Position numbers and translations under genes: made by a program | Assembly (NCBI GenBank): GCA_030685235.1 | Contig: MU839115.1 | Location: 186,001-250,000, forward strand | DNA: 64,000 bases | Direction of reading: 5' to 3' | Source of the DNA: Copromyces sp. CBS 386.78 | Lineage: Eukaryota; Ascomycota; Sordariomycetes; Sordariales; Sordariaceae | The notes under the pieces: generated by a model | The model's database searches: none | Seen by the model: only the letters and a program-made list of their open reading frames with translations | Told to the model about the DNA's origin: nothing | In this document: one piece after another, positions 22,387 to 34,874 of the stretch | Layout: each line of letters starts with the position of its first letter | How positions within the stretch are numbered: the stretch's first letter is position 1

Positions 22387-23798
22387 ATGCCGCGACAGTC
22401 CACCCGCACAAAAAAGCCGGTCACCAAGACTGTCGAGCCTGAGAAGGTCGAGAAGGTCGTCGAGGAGAAGCCCCAGAAGGAGCAGAAGAAGCGTGGCAGA
22501 AAGCCCAAGCAGGTCGTTGAGGAGACCCCCGTAGAGGACAAGATGGAGGTCGAGGAGGAGCAGAAGGAGGAGGACGCCACCACTCAGACCAAGGCCGACG
22601 AGCTGCAACCAGAGCAACAAGAGGAGGCCGGTTCAGATTCCGAGGACGGTAGCGACGACGAGGAGGAGAACGATCTCGATCTTAATGCCCTTGACGAATC
22701 CGATTCCGACTCAGAATTCGAGCGCGACCTGAACGAGAAGCAATCTGCCGCCGGCATCCAGGCGAACAAGTACCAGAAGGCCGCCGAGGAGGAGTCTAGC
22801 GACGAGGAGGATGAGGATGAGATCGACATTGACGACCTCGACGCCGAGGGAGAGGAGGGAGAGGAGATCAAGGCCATTTCGCAGGCGCGCCAAACAATAA
22901 ACAACAAGCAAGGTCTCCTGACGGCGCTCAAGCGCTTCGCCCTCGACACAACCGACAAGGCTCCCTTCGCCTTCCACCAGTCCGTCGTCTCGAAGAAAGT
23001 AACCGAGGAGTCCATCCCCGCGATCGACGACGACCTGGCCCGCGAGCTGGCCTTCATGAACCAGGCGCTCGAGGCCGCCCGCGTCGGCCGCGCCCTCCTC
23101 CGCAAGGAGGGTGTCCCCTTCACCCGCCCCACCGACTACTTCGCCGAGACGCTGCGCAGCGACGAGACCATGGAGAAGGTCAAGGCTAAGCTTATGGAGG
23201 AGGCCACGGCCAAGAAGGCCTCGGCCGAGGCGCGCAAGCAGCGCGACCTCAAGAAGTTCGGCAAGCAGGTGCAGGTGGCCAAGCAGCAGGAGCGTGCCAA
23301 GCAGAAGCGTGATACCCTCGAGAAGATCAACCTTCTCAAGAAGAGTACGTGTTTCCTCCCATTCCCTTTCTTCTACTTCCATTCTCCATTTCACCAAAGA
23401 ATAAGCCCACTAACCTCCATCCCCCACAAACAGAGAGAAAGGACGGCGGTGGCCCCACCGGCGCCAACGAAGCCGAGGACCTCTTCGACGTTGCCGTCGA
23501 CAACGAGCTTAAGGGCAAGCCCGGCAGCAAGGACAACAGCAAGAAGCGCGGCCGCGACGGCAAGGAGTCTGGTGGACCCAACGCCAAGAGGCAACGGAAG
23601 AACGACAAGTTCGGCTTCGGCGGCAAGAAGAAGTACGCCAAGTCCAACGACGCGCTCTCGTCGGGCGACGTGAGCGGGTTCAGCGCGAGGAAGATGAAAT
23701 CGGGCGGCGGCCCAGGAGGCGGAAGCAAGCCCAAGAAGTTCAAGCCTGCGCCTAGGCCTGGCAAGGCCAGGAGGGCGGCATCGGCTGGAAGGAGGTGA
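22387..23798 (+). CDS. ebp2: rRNA-processing protein Ebp2
   Basis: Nucleolar assembly factor of the 60S subunit, needed for 27S pre-rRNA processing and a partner of Rrs1 and Nop7-complex factors in yeast. Exons 22387-23344 and 23434-23798 (89-nt intron, GTACGT donor, branch-like CTAAC, ACAG acceptor) give 440 residues. An in-frame ATG 27 bp upstream exists but MPRQSTRTKK fits the basic N-terminus better. Order: Lys-rich start, very acidic middle (about residues 60-165), the conserved Ebp2 helical domain (about 205-320, including AFMNQALEAARVGRALL and VPFTRPTDYFAE), then a basic Gly/Lys-rich tail ending in SAGRR. Convergent with dug3. The telobox upstream agrees with a ribosome-biogenesis role. 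Confidence 0.93.
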
Positions 23799-23894
23799 AG
23801 CGGCAGTCAGTGTTATTAAGACGAGGCACACAAGAAGAAGTGAATAGCGGTCGGTGTCATGATGGGTAATCTGTTTCAAGCCTAGCACAACAAT

Positions 23895-23935
<41 letters not shown>

Positions 23936-24535
23936 GTTCAGCACGGTAGGCTGGTAAGGAAGGGGGTAGTAGCGTGTATAAGTATACATCATCATGGGAC
24001 CGGTCATACAACAACCAGCATTGAAGGATCAGATCAATTAAGTAGCCACTACCTTTACCTAGATACCTAAAGAGTTCTTTTTCATGCGTTATAGCTTGAT
24101 GGTGTTACCAGCTTTTGCTCAAGGACGTCTTCTCGTGCTTTATATCTTTCAGCAAAGTCATATCCTCACCCAACAATGATACCTTACTTTCACCACCACC
24201 AAAGGTTTTGATACCAGCTCTTGACCATGGAAAAGCAGATTTCAGTCACTGCAGATTGTGCGAGCGTCAACTTATCATGGACGAGCCTCATAAGGGGCGC
24301 CGCTGCTTCAAAATTACTACAAAATGACTAGTACAGTAGACATCCCTCTTCCACTCCTCAAACCCTTATTAAAAGGGGTGTAATGCGCAACACCATCGTA
24401 ACGCCCGCTTGCTACTGCCGACCGAGACCTAACCCACCAACGCCGAGCATGAACCGTCGCCCTGAATCCGCAAGCAAAGAGAGAGAAAATCAACAAAAGC
24501 CTCCCAGGCCAAATAAAAACTACCTGAATGGTATC
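23799..24535. other. Convergent intergenic region, ebp2 / dug3
   Basis: 737 bp holding both 3' ends. The only clear structure is the (AAC)n microsatellite at 23895-23935. No gene recognised. Confidence 0.6.
23895..23935. repeat. (AAC)n microsatellite, about 14 units
   Basis: An uninterrupted run of AAC/CAA triplets in the ebp2 3' region, with an imperfect CAACAAT start just before it. Likely length-polymorphic between strains. Confidence 0.95.
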
Positions 24536-26256
24536 TCAATGGTATGGCGTAAGCTCCGGAAAGAACTGAGCGATCTTATTCGGATTTCCAAACTCAGATC
24601 GGCCCGGCTCCGGAGTTAAGGGACTCGTTGCTGTGTCCGTGCTAATCATGCTACTGGTCGTGCTATTGTTCGTCAAGGTGGCGGTGAGGCTGTAGCCCAT
24701 GCTGGTTGCCGAGTAAGGTTCTCCTAAAGTGGTGGTCAAGGAGGCACGCTTCTTCTTGATGTTTCCCTGGGCAGGTGGTTGCTGCGGTCCTGCCCGTAGT
24801 AGTTGCGGGGGCGCCGTGATGTTGCGGACATCGGGGACATTAGACGAGTTGTTAGCCGTCTCAACGTTCGCTAGCGGGGTCCGGCCTCGAGGTATGGCGG
24901 GATCTGTGGTTGTTCGGACCCGGTTAGGGGTGAATGATGGTATTGTGGGACCCAACAACTTCTTTTGGGCGTGTTGTTGGGGGCTTTCGATCTCGATGGC
25001 CGGCATGAGAGTTGTGGCAGCGCCGCGTGATGACGTCTTCTCATTTGCGGCCAGGCCCTTGGAACTGACGAAAGCCGTAGAACGGCGTTGTTGGGGATCC
25101 TGCTCGTAGTACTGGTCCTTGATAGGATGTACGAGAACAGTTTGGTTGTGAATCGTGAGGATCGAGTTGGTAGGTACGTTTACCCAATTTTCTGTATGGT
25201 TTGTTAGCTTTATCCCGTGGAAGTTGATTCCTAATAAGTTGATTGAACATACCCCTCTCAAAGGATAAGGGCTCACTCGCGACCAGCACGACATCGGCCC
25301 CCTTGTCGCTCCGCTCCATCTGGTAGTCCCGGTTCGCGGGATCCGCCTCCCTCGTCTCCCACAACGTTCCGGAGGAGTAGTATAGACTGGCAGCCTCGTC
25401 TGTCGAACTACCGACGTATCTGGTGCAAATGATCGAGTGTCCGTCTGTAAGAGCGAAGTTCAAAAGACTGCGGGTGTCGATATTCTCCGAGTGGACCAGA
25501 CTCTCAGGGATATTGTCGATCAGCTCGTTGATGATGTCAATTGTCCTGAGCATAGCCTTTCGCAAAACGGTCGGTCCAAAACCACCGTCCGGTTGCGAGC
25601 TTGGGTCGAAGCCCATGCGCTCCAGTGTATCGAGAAAAAGAGCGAAGGCCCATTCGCTATCGGTTCCGCCCGCCACACCTAGGTACCACTTATCGGCAAG
25701 GCGCTCGCCAAGTCTCCTCTTGATGTACTTCCATCCTCCCAATCCGCCGTTGTGCATCCACATAAGACTTCCATGGCAGAAAGGGTGGCAGTTGTCCTCG
25801 CTCAAAGTGCCTTCGGTAGTGGCTCGGACATGGGCGAACACGAGATGTGAGGCGGTCTTGGAGGCAAGGCGTTGTAGGTTCTGGCAGTTCCAGGCGGGGG
25901 TCGTCGAAGTAAACAAGCAAGGGGCGGAACCGAGCTTGGGGTCTGTGTAGAATCCTATGCCGAAGCCATCCGCATTGTTTTGACCGCGACGGGTGTCCTA
26001 CGTAGTGGGATTATGATGAGTCACAACGCTCGACGTGGAAACGGTCACAAAGGGCGAACACAGGGGAATGACATACCAGTCGCAATCGCGAATCGAAAGA
26101 CTGCTTGAGAATCGAATGGGCGGGGTCGAGGACCAGCTTGGAGAGCAAGATCTCGTCGCTTCCTTTGTATACCTGTTGATGCGCCGGTTAATCAGCAGGT
26201 GTTTTCATGACGCGATAACGGATCAGATGTTGCTGTCTCACCAGGAACCGACACAT
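24536..26256 (-). CDS. dug3: Glutamine amidotransferase Dug3 (glutathione degradation)
   Basis: Class II (Ntn) amidotransferase subunit of the Dug2-Dug3 complex, which starts gamma-glutamyl cleavage of glutathione in the cytosol. Four exons are inferred: 26242-26256, 26077-26172, 25253-25997 and 24536-25191, with introns of 69, 79 and 61 nt; 503 residues. The first exon encodes only MCRFL, placing the nucleophile Cys at position 2, which decides the start. The joined N-terminus MCRFL|VYKGSDEILLSKL...RL|DTRRGQNNADGFGIGFYT, then FAHVRA and MWMHNG, are hallmarks of the fold. The last ~130 residues form a Ser/Thr/Pro-rich tail that makes it longer than yeast Dug3 (357). A Gcn4/CPC1-type TGAGTCA lies in intron 2 (26017-26023). 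Convergent with ebp2. Confidence 0.93.
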
Positions 26257-28012
26257 GACCAACGGTGTAGACTGAAGATGAAGCTAAGGTATGACGATGC
26301 CGGCAATTGCTCGTCTGTAGCAGCGTGGAAGCGTCGTACTAGTTGCTACCGTGTCGTTGAATTGAGGCGTACTGTTTGCTAGTTGCTACTGCATGTACTA
26401 GACGGACGTCGCCAGGTCGGGATGGCTTCCAGGATCGAGGAGGATCGTATTGTTTGTTGTCTTCTAGAAGCGCAATGACGGAGGGACAAGCGGCGAGGAT
26501 GTCGACGGGACTTTAAAGGGCCAAGCGTGTCTATGACCAACAAGGACTTGTCCTGGAGAAGAAAGGCGGAATGCGGGATTGGGTAATTGGGCCCTTTTGG
26601 GCAAAGACCGAGACGCGGAGCTGAATGGAAAGACGGTGGGATGAATCTGGGGTCCAGTGCAAGGTTGCCGCAGCGGTTGTCCAGTCATGGCAGTCCAGCC
26701 CATTCAGGGCTGACGGCATCGCCTGCGAGAATGGCGGAATGCAAGGCGCAACAGCCGGGACCCACCCATTCTTGGGGCATTTTGGGTACAGTCACATCCA
26801 CACTCGCGACTTATCACACACGTTCTCGGCACTGCAGGTGCCAGGTGCAGGCGCACGATTGATGGCGATGTCGACGGGAAGGACTGGGGCCGGGGACGCG
26901 GTGGACGGGACGGCATCGACGGAAGCGCGGTCGTTTCTTTTTCTGCCTGACGTTTTGTACTATGTTTCATCTGACAAACCTCAACACTCCGATCCACATT
27001 CATGTCTCGCGCTCTTCCAGGCGGACAAAAGACTCGGAAGGCCCCCTGGCGAGAACCTCAGATCCTCGCAACTGATCAGTAGAATTAAAGAACATTTCAG
27101 CTGGCCAGGGTTCCATGTCTCTTGATTCTAGTCTAGCCGAGCCTGGGTTACCATCACACTGGGAGATATCGGTCTCATCTTTTGCCGTTGTCCAAACATA
27201 GAATACTAATTCCCCGGGGATATCGGGCAAGACATGAGCCCGTTTGTACGAGATGTTCCAGGTTTTCCAAAGTGATATTACCCGAGTCACAAACATGGCG
27301 ACACACCCTCCGGAGCAAATGGGTGCTCAACTCCGTGCTTGTTTGCAACGGGACGGACCATCGTAGTGTACATACACAACCACACCGGCTCATTGTTCCT
27401 AGCCTTGGCAACAATGGAAGATCTGGTTTCATGTCAGCTACCCATACTCCCATATCAGGGGCAGTTGCCTACCTACCTATGTACAGAAAATCCCAAAATC
27501 TCAAAGCCGTCCCCATCGTGGCGAAGCGACTTGAGGGATCCCAGGGTCTTGGCCGGCAGTTAGTGATCTAAAAAGGTATATGGAAACCTAGATATGATTT
27601 GGCAGTAACAAACGCCACAACACTAACAGCTACAACCCCACTTTATGTCAAGTCGTAACCAGGTCGTCGGGCTGCTCGATCCCGCCCACGGTCCCAATTT
27701 TTGTGGGTGCGGGCTGGCGCGGCTCCAAGAATCCCATTCGGCTCCCTGAGCTATCAACCCGGGCCACCGCGACTTGTGTGACCGGGCATCAATGAACAAT
27801 TGACGACAACACTACCCGATCCCGACTCCGCGATCACGCCCGAACTTCTTTGTATCCGACTCGAAGGGTCCTGCGCCCTCTGAGACCGACATACGACACC
27901 GACGACGACGACGCTGACGCCGACGACTACGACCCTCGCCCTTTGATCGACGCCTAGATGCCTTGCCTGATTGCATGATCCGAGACAGGCACCGCTCCGT
28001 CGTTTCTCCATC
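26257..28012. other. Divergent intergenic region, dug3 / mgm1
   Basis: 1.76 kb between two divergent starts. The stretch just before mgm1 (27830-27950) is rich in GAC/ACG triplets. Open frames such as 26625-27125 (+) show no family resemblance. No RNA gene or repeat element seen. Confidence 0.5.
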
Positions 28013-30950
28013 ATGAGCGCACAGCTTCGCGCTGCCGGGGCTCTGGGCCCCGTCGCCCGCCGTGTTACTCTCCGAGCTATTCGTCCGTACCATAGCCAGC
28101 TTCCCACCGGTGGCCTTCAACGAACTGAGCATGCCTCGCGAGCATTGCGGCGCTCGATGCGCTTCCCCGCCAACTCCTATCACAACGCCGTCATTGTCCG
28201 GAATGCTTCCTTCATCCGCCTTCTCCCTAAGCTTGCCCTCAAGTTTGCGCGCATCCCTGCCTTGTTCGGCACCGTGATGATTGGAGGCGTCGCATGGATC
28301 CAGTATCAGGCCATCCGTAAGCAACTTACTGCCTCGAGTCTGCTGGTAGCCCGCTAACAGACAAACAGAGGTGAGCAACTCGGCCCAAGAAGTCTTCGGC
28401 AACGTGAAGAATACCGTCACCACAACCGCCTCCGGTCTATGGGGCAGCGCCGTCGATATTGCCGAACAGACCAAGCGAGGTTGGGATAACACAAAGGACG
28501 AATTAGAGCTGCCTGAATGGCTAGGGAACCTCTTCAAATCAGGGGGCGGACCAGAAGGTGGAAACAACAATAGTTCCGGACCTGGAGGACCCGAACCCCC
28601 TAAGAAAGCAAGGATGGGCGCCGCCGTTGGTGCTTCAGCAGCTGCTTATGGTTACGATGATGCGGCCGAGGAGGACGACCGGACTCCTGAGGAGATCTCC
28701 AAGGACGATCAGATGATGTATATGACCAAGATGATGATCGAGATTCGGAACCTACTCCAGAAGGTTGGCCAGTCAAGCACGGTCACCTTGCCCTCCATCG
28801 TTGTCATCGGATCTCAGTCGTCAGGAAAGAGCTCCGTTCTCGAAGCTATTGTTGGCCATGAGTTCCTGCCCAAGGGCAACAACATGATCACTCGCCGACC
28901 GATCGAGTTAACGCTGGTGAACGACCCCAAGGTCAGCGCCGACTACGCTGAATTCCCGGACCTCGGTCTTCACAGAATTACCGACTTCTCCCTGGTCCAA
29001 AAGAACCTTACCGAGCTTAACCAGTCCGTCCCCGAACACCAGTGTGTCTCCGACGACCCAATCCGTCTAACCATCCACTCGCCCCGAGTTCCCGACCTGT
29101 CTTTGATCGATCTGCCCGGATACATCCAGGTTGCTGGAGAGAACCAACCTCGGGAGCTCAGGCGCAAAATTTCGGAGCTTTGCGACAAGTATATCCGAGG
29201 ACCCAACATCATTCTCGCCATTTCCGCCGCCGATGTCGATTTGGCCAACTCGACCGCCTTGCAGGCAAGCCGTAGGGTTGACCCCAGGGGAGAGCGGACG
29301 ATTGGTGTCATAACCAAAATGGATTTGGTTGATCCGGAAAAGGGTGCTGCAATTCTGAGCGACAAGCAGTATCCTCTACGCCTAGGTTATGTCGGTGTGA
29401 TTTCCAGGGCTCCTCAGCAAACAGGGCTGTTCAAGCGGGATACCGGTGCTCTCCTGAGACAGATCAGCAAGAACGAGAAGTCTTACTTCAGCACTCATCC
29501 TGAATTTGGCCCAGACTCTGGTGCCAACATCGGCACCGTAACACTACGCAAGAAGCTCATGCACGTCCTGGAACAGCAGATGTCATCGAAGCTACAGGAT
29601 ACAACAGCTGCCATTCAGCGCGAGCTCGAAGAGACTTCCTACCAGTTCAAGGTTCAGTATAACGAGGAGCCCATGACAGCCGAGGCATACCTTGCCGCGA
29701 GCCTAGACGATTTCAAGCATGCCTTTAAGAGGTTTGCTTCCAGCTTTGGCCGTCCTCAGATGCAACAATTGCTGAAGGAAGCCCTCGACCAGCGGGTTCT
29801 CGATCAGTTGGCAGCCAAGTACTGGAACAAGCCCATCGAGGATCTCTCACCTGCTCCTTTTGAGCCGGAGAATATCGCCGATCTTCCCAAGGCCGACCCC
29901 AACTCACAGTTCTGGCATATGCAGCTTGATACCGCAACCTCGGCATTGACCCGGCTGGGTGTCGGTCGCTTGGCTGCTACCGTGGTCGCCAACGCTATCC
30001 AGGCCAACGTTGACAAGCTCGTTAACAAGTCGACCTTCGCCAAGCACCCCTCTGCGCGCCAGGTCATCAACGAAGCTGCCGCCACCGTCCTCGCCGATCG
30101 CTCATACACCACCAGCGATGGTATCGAGTTCTCTCTCAAGCCTTACAAGTATGAAGTGGATATCCAGCCACAGGAGTGGTCGCAAGGACGGGACCACGTT
30201 GCTGGTGTCCTCAAGATGGAACTGGACCAGTGCCAGAGGGCCATGGGAAGCCTGGAAAATTCCGTCGGAGGCAAGAGGAAGCTGAAGGAGGTCATGAACT
30301 TTGTCGACAAGGCTCGCAAGGGTGAGATTGTTGTCGAAGGAGAAACCAGGAACGGCGCCGGTGGATTCAGCGCTGCTTTACTCCAGAAGGGTATGTTTCT
30401 TCCCCCCCCCCCCTTTTCACCTGATTTGACACATCATCTAACAAACATCTCAAACCCAGGCCGTGAAGCCGTCTTCCTCCGCGACCGCGCCGACATCATC
30501 AACATGCGCATCATGGCCGTCAAGTCGCGCCAGTGCAAGTCTCTCGAGAACAAGTACTACTGCCCTGAAGTCTTCCTCGACGCCGTCGCCACCAAGCTCA
30601 CCCAGACCTCCGTGTTGTTCCTCAACGTCGAGATGCTCAACGACTTTTACGCCCGCTTCCCGCGCGAGGTCGAGTCCAAGCTGGGCGAGCAGATGCTCGG
30701 CGGTGGGCTCGAGCGCTTCGCTTCCGAGGACACCCGCATCCGGAGACACCTGGATCTGATCCGCCGCAAGGAGCTCCTCGAGCTGGTGCTGTCCAAGATT
30801 GAGGGGCTCAGGAGGTTCAACAGGAGCGATGATGATGTTGATTCTCATAACTATCATGGGCATGGGCATAGGGCGTATAATGGGAACTTGGGCAAGAAGA
30901 ACTCGTCGAGAGAGGGGTCGGGGTCTTCGAGGGGGAGGTTTGGGTTTTAA
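28013..30950 (+). CDS. mgm1: Mitochondrial inner-membrane dynamin Mgm1/OPA1
   Basis: Dynamin-family GTPase that drives inner-membrane fusion and shapes cristae. Exons 28013-28316, 28369-30390 and 30460-30950 (introns 52 and 69 nt) give 938 residues. Residues 1-80 are Arg-rich and acid-poor, a matrix-targeting sequence; a hydrophobic segment (about 83-102, LFGTVMIGGVAWIQY) is the stop-transfer helix. A second Ala/Gly-rich stretch near 180-195 (MGAAVGASAAAYGY) may be the rhomboid (Pcp1) cleavage region. GTPase motifs: GSQSSGKSS at ~249, DLPG at ~349, TKMD at ~416; middle and GED regions follow. Intron 2 has a length divisible by three and no stop, so unspliced RNA would add 23 residues; the splice sites (GTATGT, branch CTAAC, CCCAG) argue it is a true intron. 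The tail after 900 is His/Gly/Ser-rich. Confidence 0.95.
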
Positions 30951-31617
30951 GCAGGTAGAGTGTGATGGGTGGGAAAAGGAGGGTAGGGCGTGAAGTTGAC
31001 TCTAGAAGAGAGAAGAAGGAAGAAACCAACAGATTTCTTGCTGCAAGTATTGGGAGGATTCTGTCTATAGGCCAGTCAGTACGGAAGGGATCGGAGGTAG
31101 AGGGGCGTTTGTGTGCTTGAGAACATTTTTGATTAGGTTCCTTGGTCGGGGGTTTTGTCAATTATTCGCATGGAGGAAGCGAGTTGGTCTTGTTACTACT
31201 GATGTTTGATATCGCAAAGGCGGGCAGGCAGGCAAATCTGGGAATTGATTAGCGTCGTCATATCAAGAAAGGGTGCTTCATATACTAGTCTACTCAGTTC
31301 AGTTTCATCCGGTTGTTCACATTACCTATTCTTGTCTCACTGATGGACGAAGAAATGAGAGAATAACATGATCACTGTGTACTGAGATGGGACTTGGATC
31401 ACGTTAAGTACAGTACGTTGTAGGAACGCTTCTTGTTTGATATCAACAAGTCCTCTAGGCTTTCTTTCCTTTGCCTCTTCTCGCTTGCTAAATAAACACG
31501 CGGTGGTAAAATACCCAACCAAACCACCATCGTCACGAAAAACATCATACCCCTTTTCCAATATCTTATCACAAAAAAACCTCCCGTCCATTATCAACAT
31601 ATCATCCCATCTTTAAA
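30951..31617. other. Convergent intergenic region, mgm1 / zrg17-like
   Basis: 667 bp between two 3' ends. No gene, RNA or repeat recognised. Confidence 0.6.
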
Positions 31618-33709
31618 TTACGTAGAATCAGTACTCATCTGCACTGTAACCTCCCACCTCAAATTCGACCCCCTTCCATACCCCTCACCCAGCCGATTCT
31701 GCACCAACCTCGCCAACCTGCTCCTCAGTTGCGCCAGGGCGCCATCATCCATGCTCTTGGTAGCCAGACAGACCTTCAGGTTGGCCATAGCCAGGCCGTA
31801 GTGCACTTGCCAGAACTGAGCCTCCTCGACGCGCTTGATTTGGGGTTCGGATTCGATCTCGCGGACGACGGCCGAGACTTGGCTGTTGTTACTGCTTTCT
31901 GTCCCTGAACCGTCCGTCTTCTTATCCATGGCAGACGAGGAAGAGGATGATGGTGCAGATGGCATATCTCTTGGCCCAGAGTAACTCATCAACAACATCA
32001 GCCCCTGGGCAATCGCCAGCCGGGTGCCCAACACAAACATGCTGACGGCTATCGACGCGCAGATAAGCCGGTCGAGCCAGACAAAGTACGAGACACTGAG
32101 CAGCGGGAGGAGCAGCATGACGCAGGCGAAGAACATGGTCAGCAGGTGGAATGGGTTGGACAGAATGCCTGCGTGCGGCAGGAGCTTGCGCAGGTACGGG
32201 AGGGGCACTCGCATAACGCGGCCGATGCGGCTGTGGTTGCGCAGGCCATAGGCGCTGATCAGCGTGCTGAGAATGGCAGCTAAGCTGGCGAAATCGACGG
32301 CGCCGGCCGAGACCCGCGGGGTAGTGACGTCGTGGGCATGAATGTGCGCTATCGGTGTCGAAGGGGCCATGCTCGCGCTCATGTCGTCCAGGGTATCGGG
32401 TAGAGGGTGGTGAGGTGCATGTTCGCCTACATTTTCCAAAGCATGCTTGATGTTGTGCGAGAGCAGGTCGAAGCCGCCGAACACGAGGAAGACGGACATG
32501 GCAAAGCCGGCCAGGACCTCGGCGCGCTGAAGACCAAAGGGGTGTCGGATGCTGGAGCGACGCCAGACTTCAAAATTGCCGAGGACGTCGACGGCGACGC
32601 AGACGGCGGCGGAACCAACGTCAAAGGCGACCAGATGCGAGAGGGCAGTCATGGCGAGCGAGCCCTCGGCGCTAAGGAAGACATAACCGGCTATAGCGGC
32701 GTGGCAGCAGCACCACCAGAAGCGCATGCGCTGGAGGTTCTGCATGCTATGCCATGCTTCCCTGAGGTTCGGAATAGGGAGGGATGCGGGGAGAACGGGC
32801 GGTGGGCGCGGTGGGGGTTCCTGAAAGAAGGAATGCTGGGCGCTAATGGAGGAGTGTTTGTATCGATGGCCGCGGCGTTGACCGATATTCTGAGGAGAAT
32901 CACCATTAACAAAAAGGAGACACAGGCGGGGCAGCAACGAAACATACAGATTTCACGGGACCCGAAGATATGACCTGGGTCTGGAAGTTGAAGGGGTTAT
33001 TTGGCGGCGCATTGAACTCTCCCGTGGTGGGAGACGCAGACCCGTCCTGGGTCGCCATTGCAAAGGGACTGGGGTCGGGCGATGGGGACCGCAGAAGGCT
33101 CAGGTTCGCGTGATCGGGATGAAGGAAGGTGTCGGACGAGAAGGTTGTTGATCGCGGGGAGATGGGGGGATTGTAGGTTGGCGAGAGCAAGAGGCCTTGG
33201 CTATTGCGTCTGCTGTGTTTGTCCTGTGACGGAGACTGTGACGGAGATGAGGGCGATGGAGCGGCTAGGCTGTGGGAGCCAGTATCATCCCGGTCGCGAT
33301 CGTCGAGGGCCAAAGAGATGACGGTGGTCTTGATAGCGTCGCAGCCGCTATGATTGTTATCGTGACGCCAGCTGTTCCTCGGGGCGCCTCTAGCGTCGTC
33401 TCCGTGATGATCGTCGTCCGCAGCAGGGTAAACAATTGCCGGCGCAATGACGGTCGGGCCAGTCGCCATGTGCCTGTTCGGTGGATTGTGATGGATGGCG
33501 GTTGACAGAGCCGTGGATGTGGCCGTGGCCGTGGCCGTAGCCGTGTCTACCGCGGTGGCGCTACCGCAGTCATTGACCAGCAGCGCCAGGGGCAGAGGTG
33601 GAGGGCCACAAGACGGAGTGGAGGCGGGCTTGGTGAAAGTGGACCGCCGAGTCAGGGGTGAGCGGCCGTTGTAGTCGGCATTGGGCTTAGCGCCAGTGTG
33701 GAGCTCCAT
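31618..33709 (-). CDS. zrg17: CDF-family zinc transporter subunit, Zrg17-like
   Basis: Exons 32948-33709 and 31618-32889 (58-nt intron, GTATGT donor, CTCAG acceptor, phase 0) give 677 residues. The first ~280 residues are disordered (Ser/Pro/Thr, with an Ala-Thr dipeptide run). The membrane part starts near LREAWHSMQNLQRMRFWWCCCHA and has about six hydrophobic helices, with a His-containing loop (HAPHHPLPDT, IAHIHAHD) between helices 4 and 5. The typical CDF metal ligands HxxxD are not visible in helix 2 (SHLVAFDVGSA) or helix 5 (AVDFASLAAILS). That pattern fits Zrg17, which in yeast pairs with Msc2 to load zinc into the ER/Golgi. The CDF assignment is firm; the Zrg17 assignment is from this pattern and memory. 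Convergent with mgm1. Confidence 0.8.
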
Positions 33710-34874
33710 TGGTCTTTGTTTGTCTTGATCTTTTCACCTGTCCGGACGTGGAAGGTGTGAAATTCATAACGATAACTAGGTATCATGGGAAGAGGTTGTT
33801 GAATGTTGACTTAGTATCTTGAAGTGTTTTCTAACCCGACAAGATTCCCTCCGATGTCACACCCCCGTCCCTCCCTGCATGCTTTCTTGTGCTTCTCAAA
33901 CAGACTGTTCGGCAGTCGTTACCGTACCACATTCATCACAAAGGGGTCGGGACTGCCATTGATCAACCAGCAGGGTCCAGGGACCGATTGCCTGCCGTGA
34001 CGAAGGACGGGAAACCTCAATTCCAACGACTGTGGGGACAAGTGGTAGAAGTGGAATCGAGTTGATGGAACCCCGATCCCCCCCCAACCCTAAAAAAGCC
34101 CCCCTGTCGATGGTCGCGGGCGGTGGCCGCGGTGGTGATGCGACTGATGGTTTGATTGGTAGCTTCGAGCGCCTTGGACGCGATACTGGACAGCAACAAG
34201 TCGCTGACGTCCGATCATCGCGACTTCCACTTGACGACTGAGGAATTGACTTTTCCCTTTGCTGTGTTCCCAGTTTATCAGAAAGGACAGCCTAGTGTGT
34301 GGCCGGCGCATTACCCCTCAAAACCGGCGCTGTGTTCTTGGAACAGAGGCCCGTTCCAGTATTCGATTCGGAGTTCAACAGTGAAAATACGACTTGCGAC
34401 AGACCAGGTGTTTAAACTCGACTTCGATCTTCCTCGCCGATTCCGAGCCATCGCACATCCACGAAGCCACATTCGAGATACACGATATCCCCGTCCTCAA
34501 ATTGCCGGTAGATCTGAGGCAAAATATCAGGAAATAGTGCCCCTAAGCAGCCTCGCCGGCTTTCGATCGATTCGATTGCGCCCAGCCCTTCCATCCAATT
34601 CGACAGGAAATTCAAACCCCCATCTACCATATACATACGCAATACCAATCCGTCACCAGGGCATAACAATATCGAACCAACTCTCAACCCAGACAGACGG
34701 TTTCACGGTCAACACAGGGCGGGGGGTGTGTGCGCCCCTGTCCGAACCCATAAGAGACGGCGCAAGACATTGTCTGAGCGAACCTTATCCCCGGATCCAT
34801 CTTCCCCACGTCCGAGCAACCAGGTTCTCGGTTGTCAAACCCCCGATCAATAGACAAGCCGCATCACCCTGGCA
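33710..34874. other. Divergent intergenic region and leader
   Basis: 1.17 kb between the zrg17-like start and the unknown membrane-protein start. A single telobox-type AACCCTAA occurs near 34086-34093. A stop-free + frame runs 34156-35271 but has no ATG before about 35200, so I read it as leader sequence rather than a gene. Confidence 0.5.

Noticed and set aside
22584..23397. Long minus-strand frames of 182 and 228 codons opposite ebp2
   Set aside because: They are antisense reflections of the Glu/Lys-rich ebp2 coding sequence (Ser/Leu-rich), not genes.
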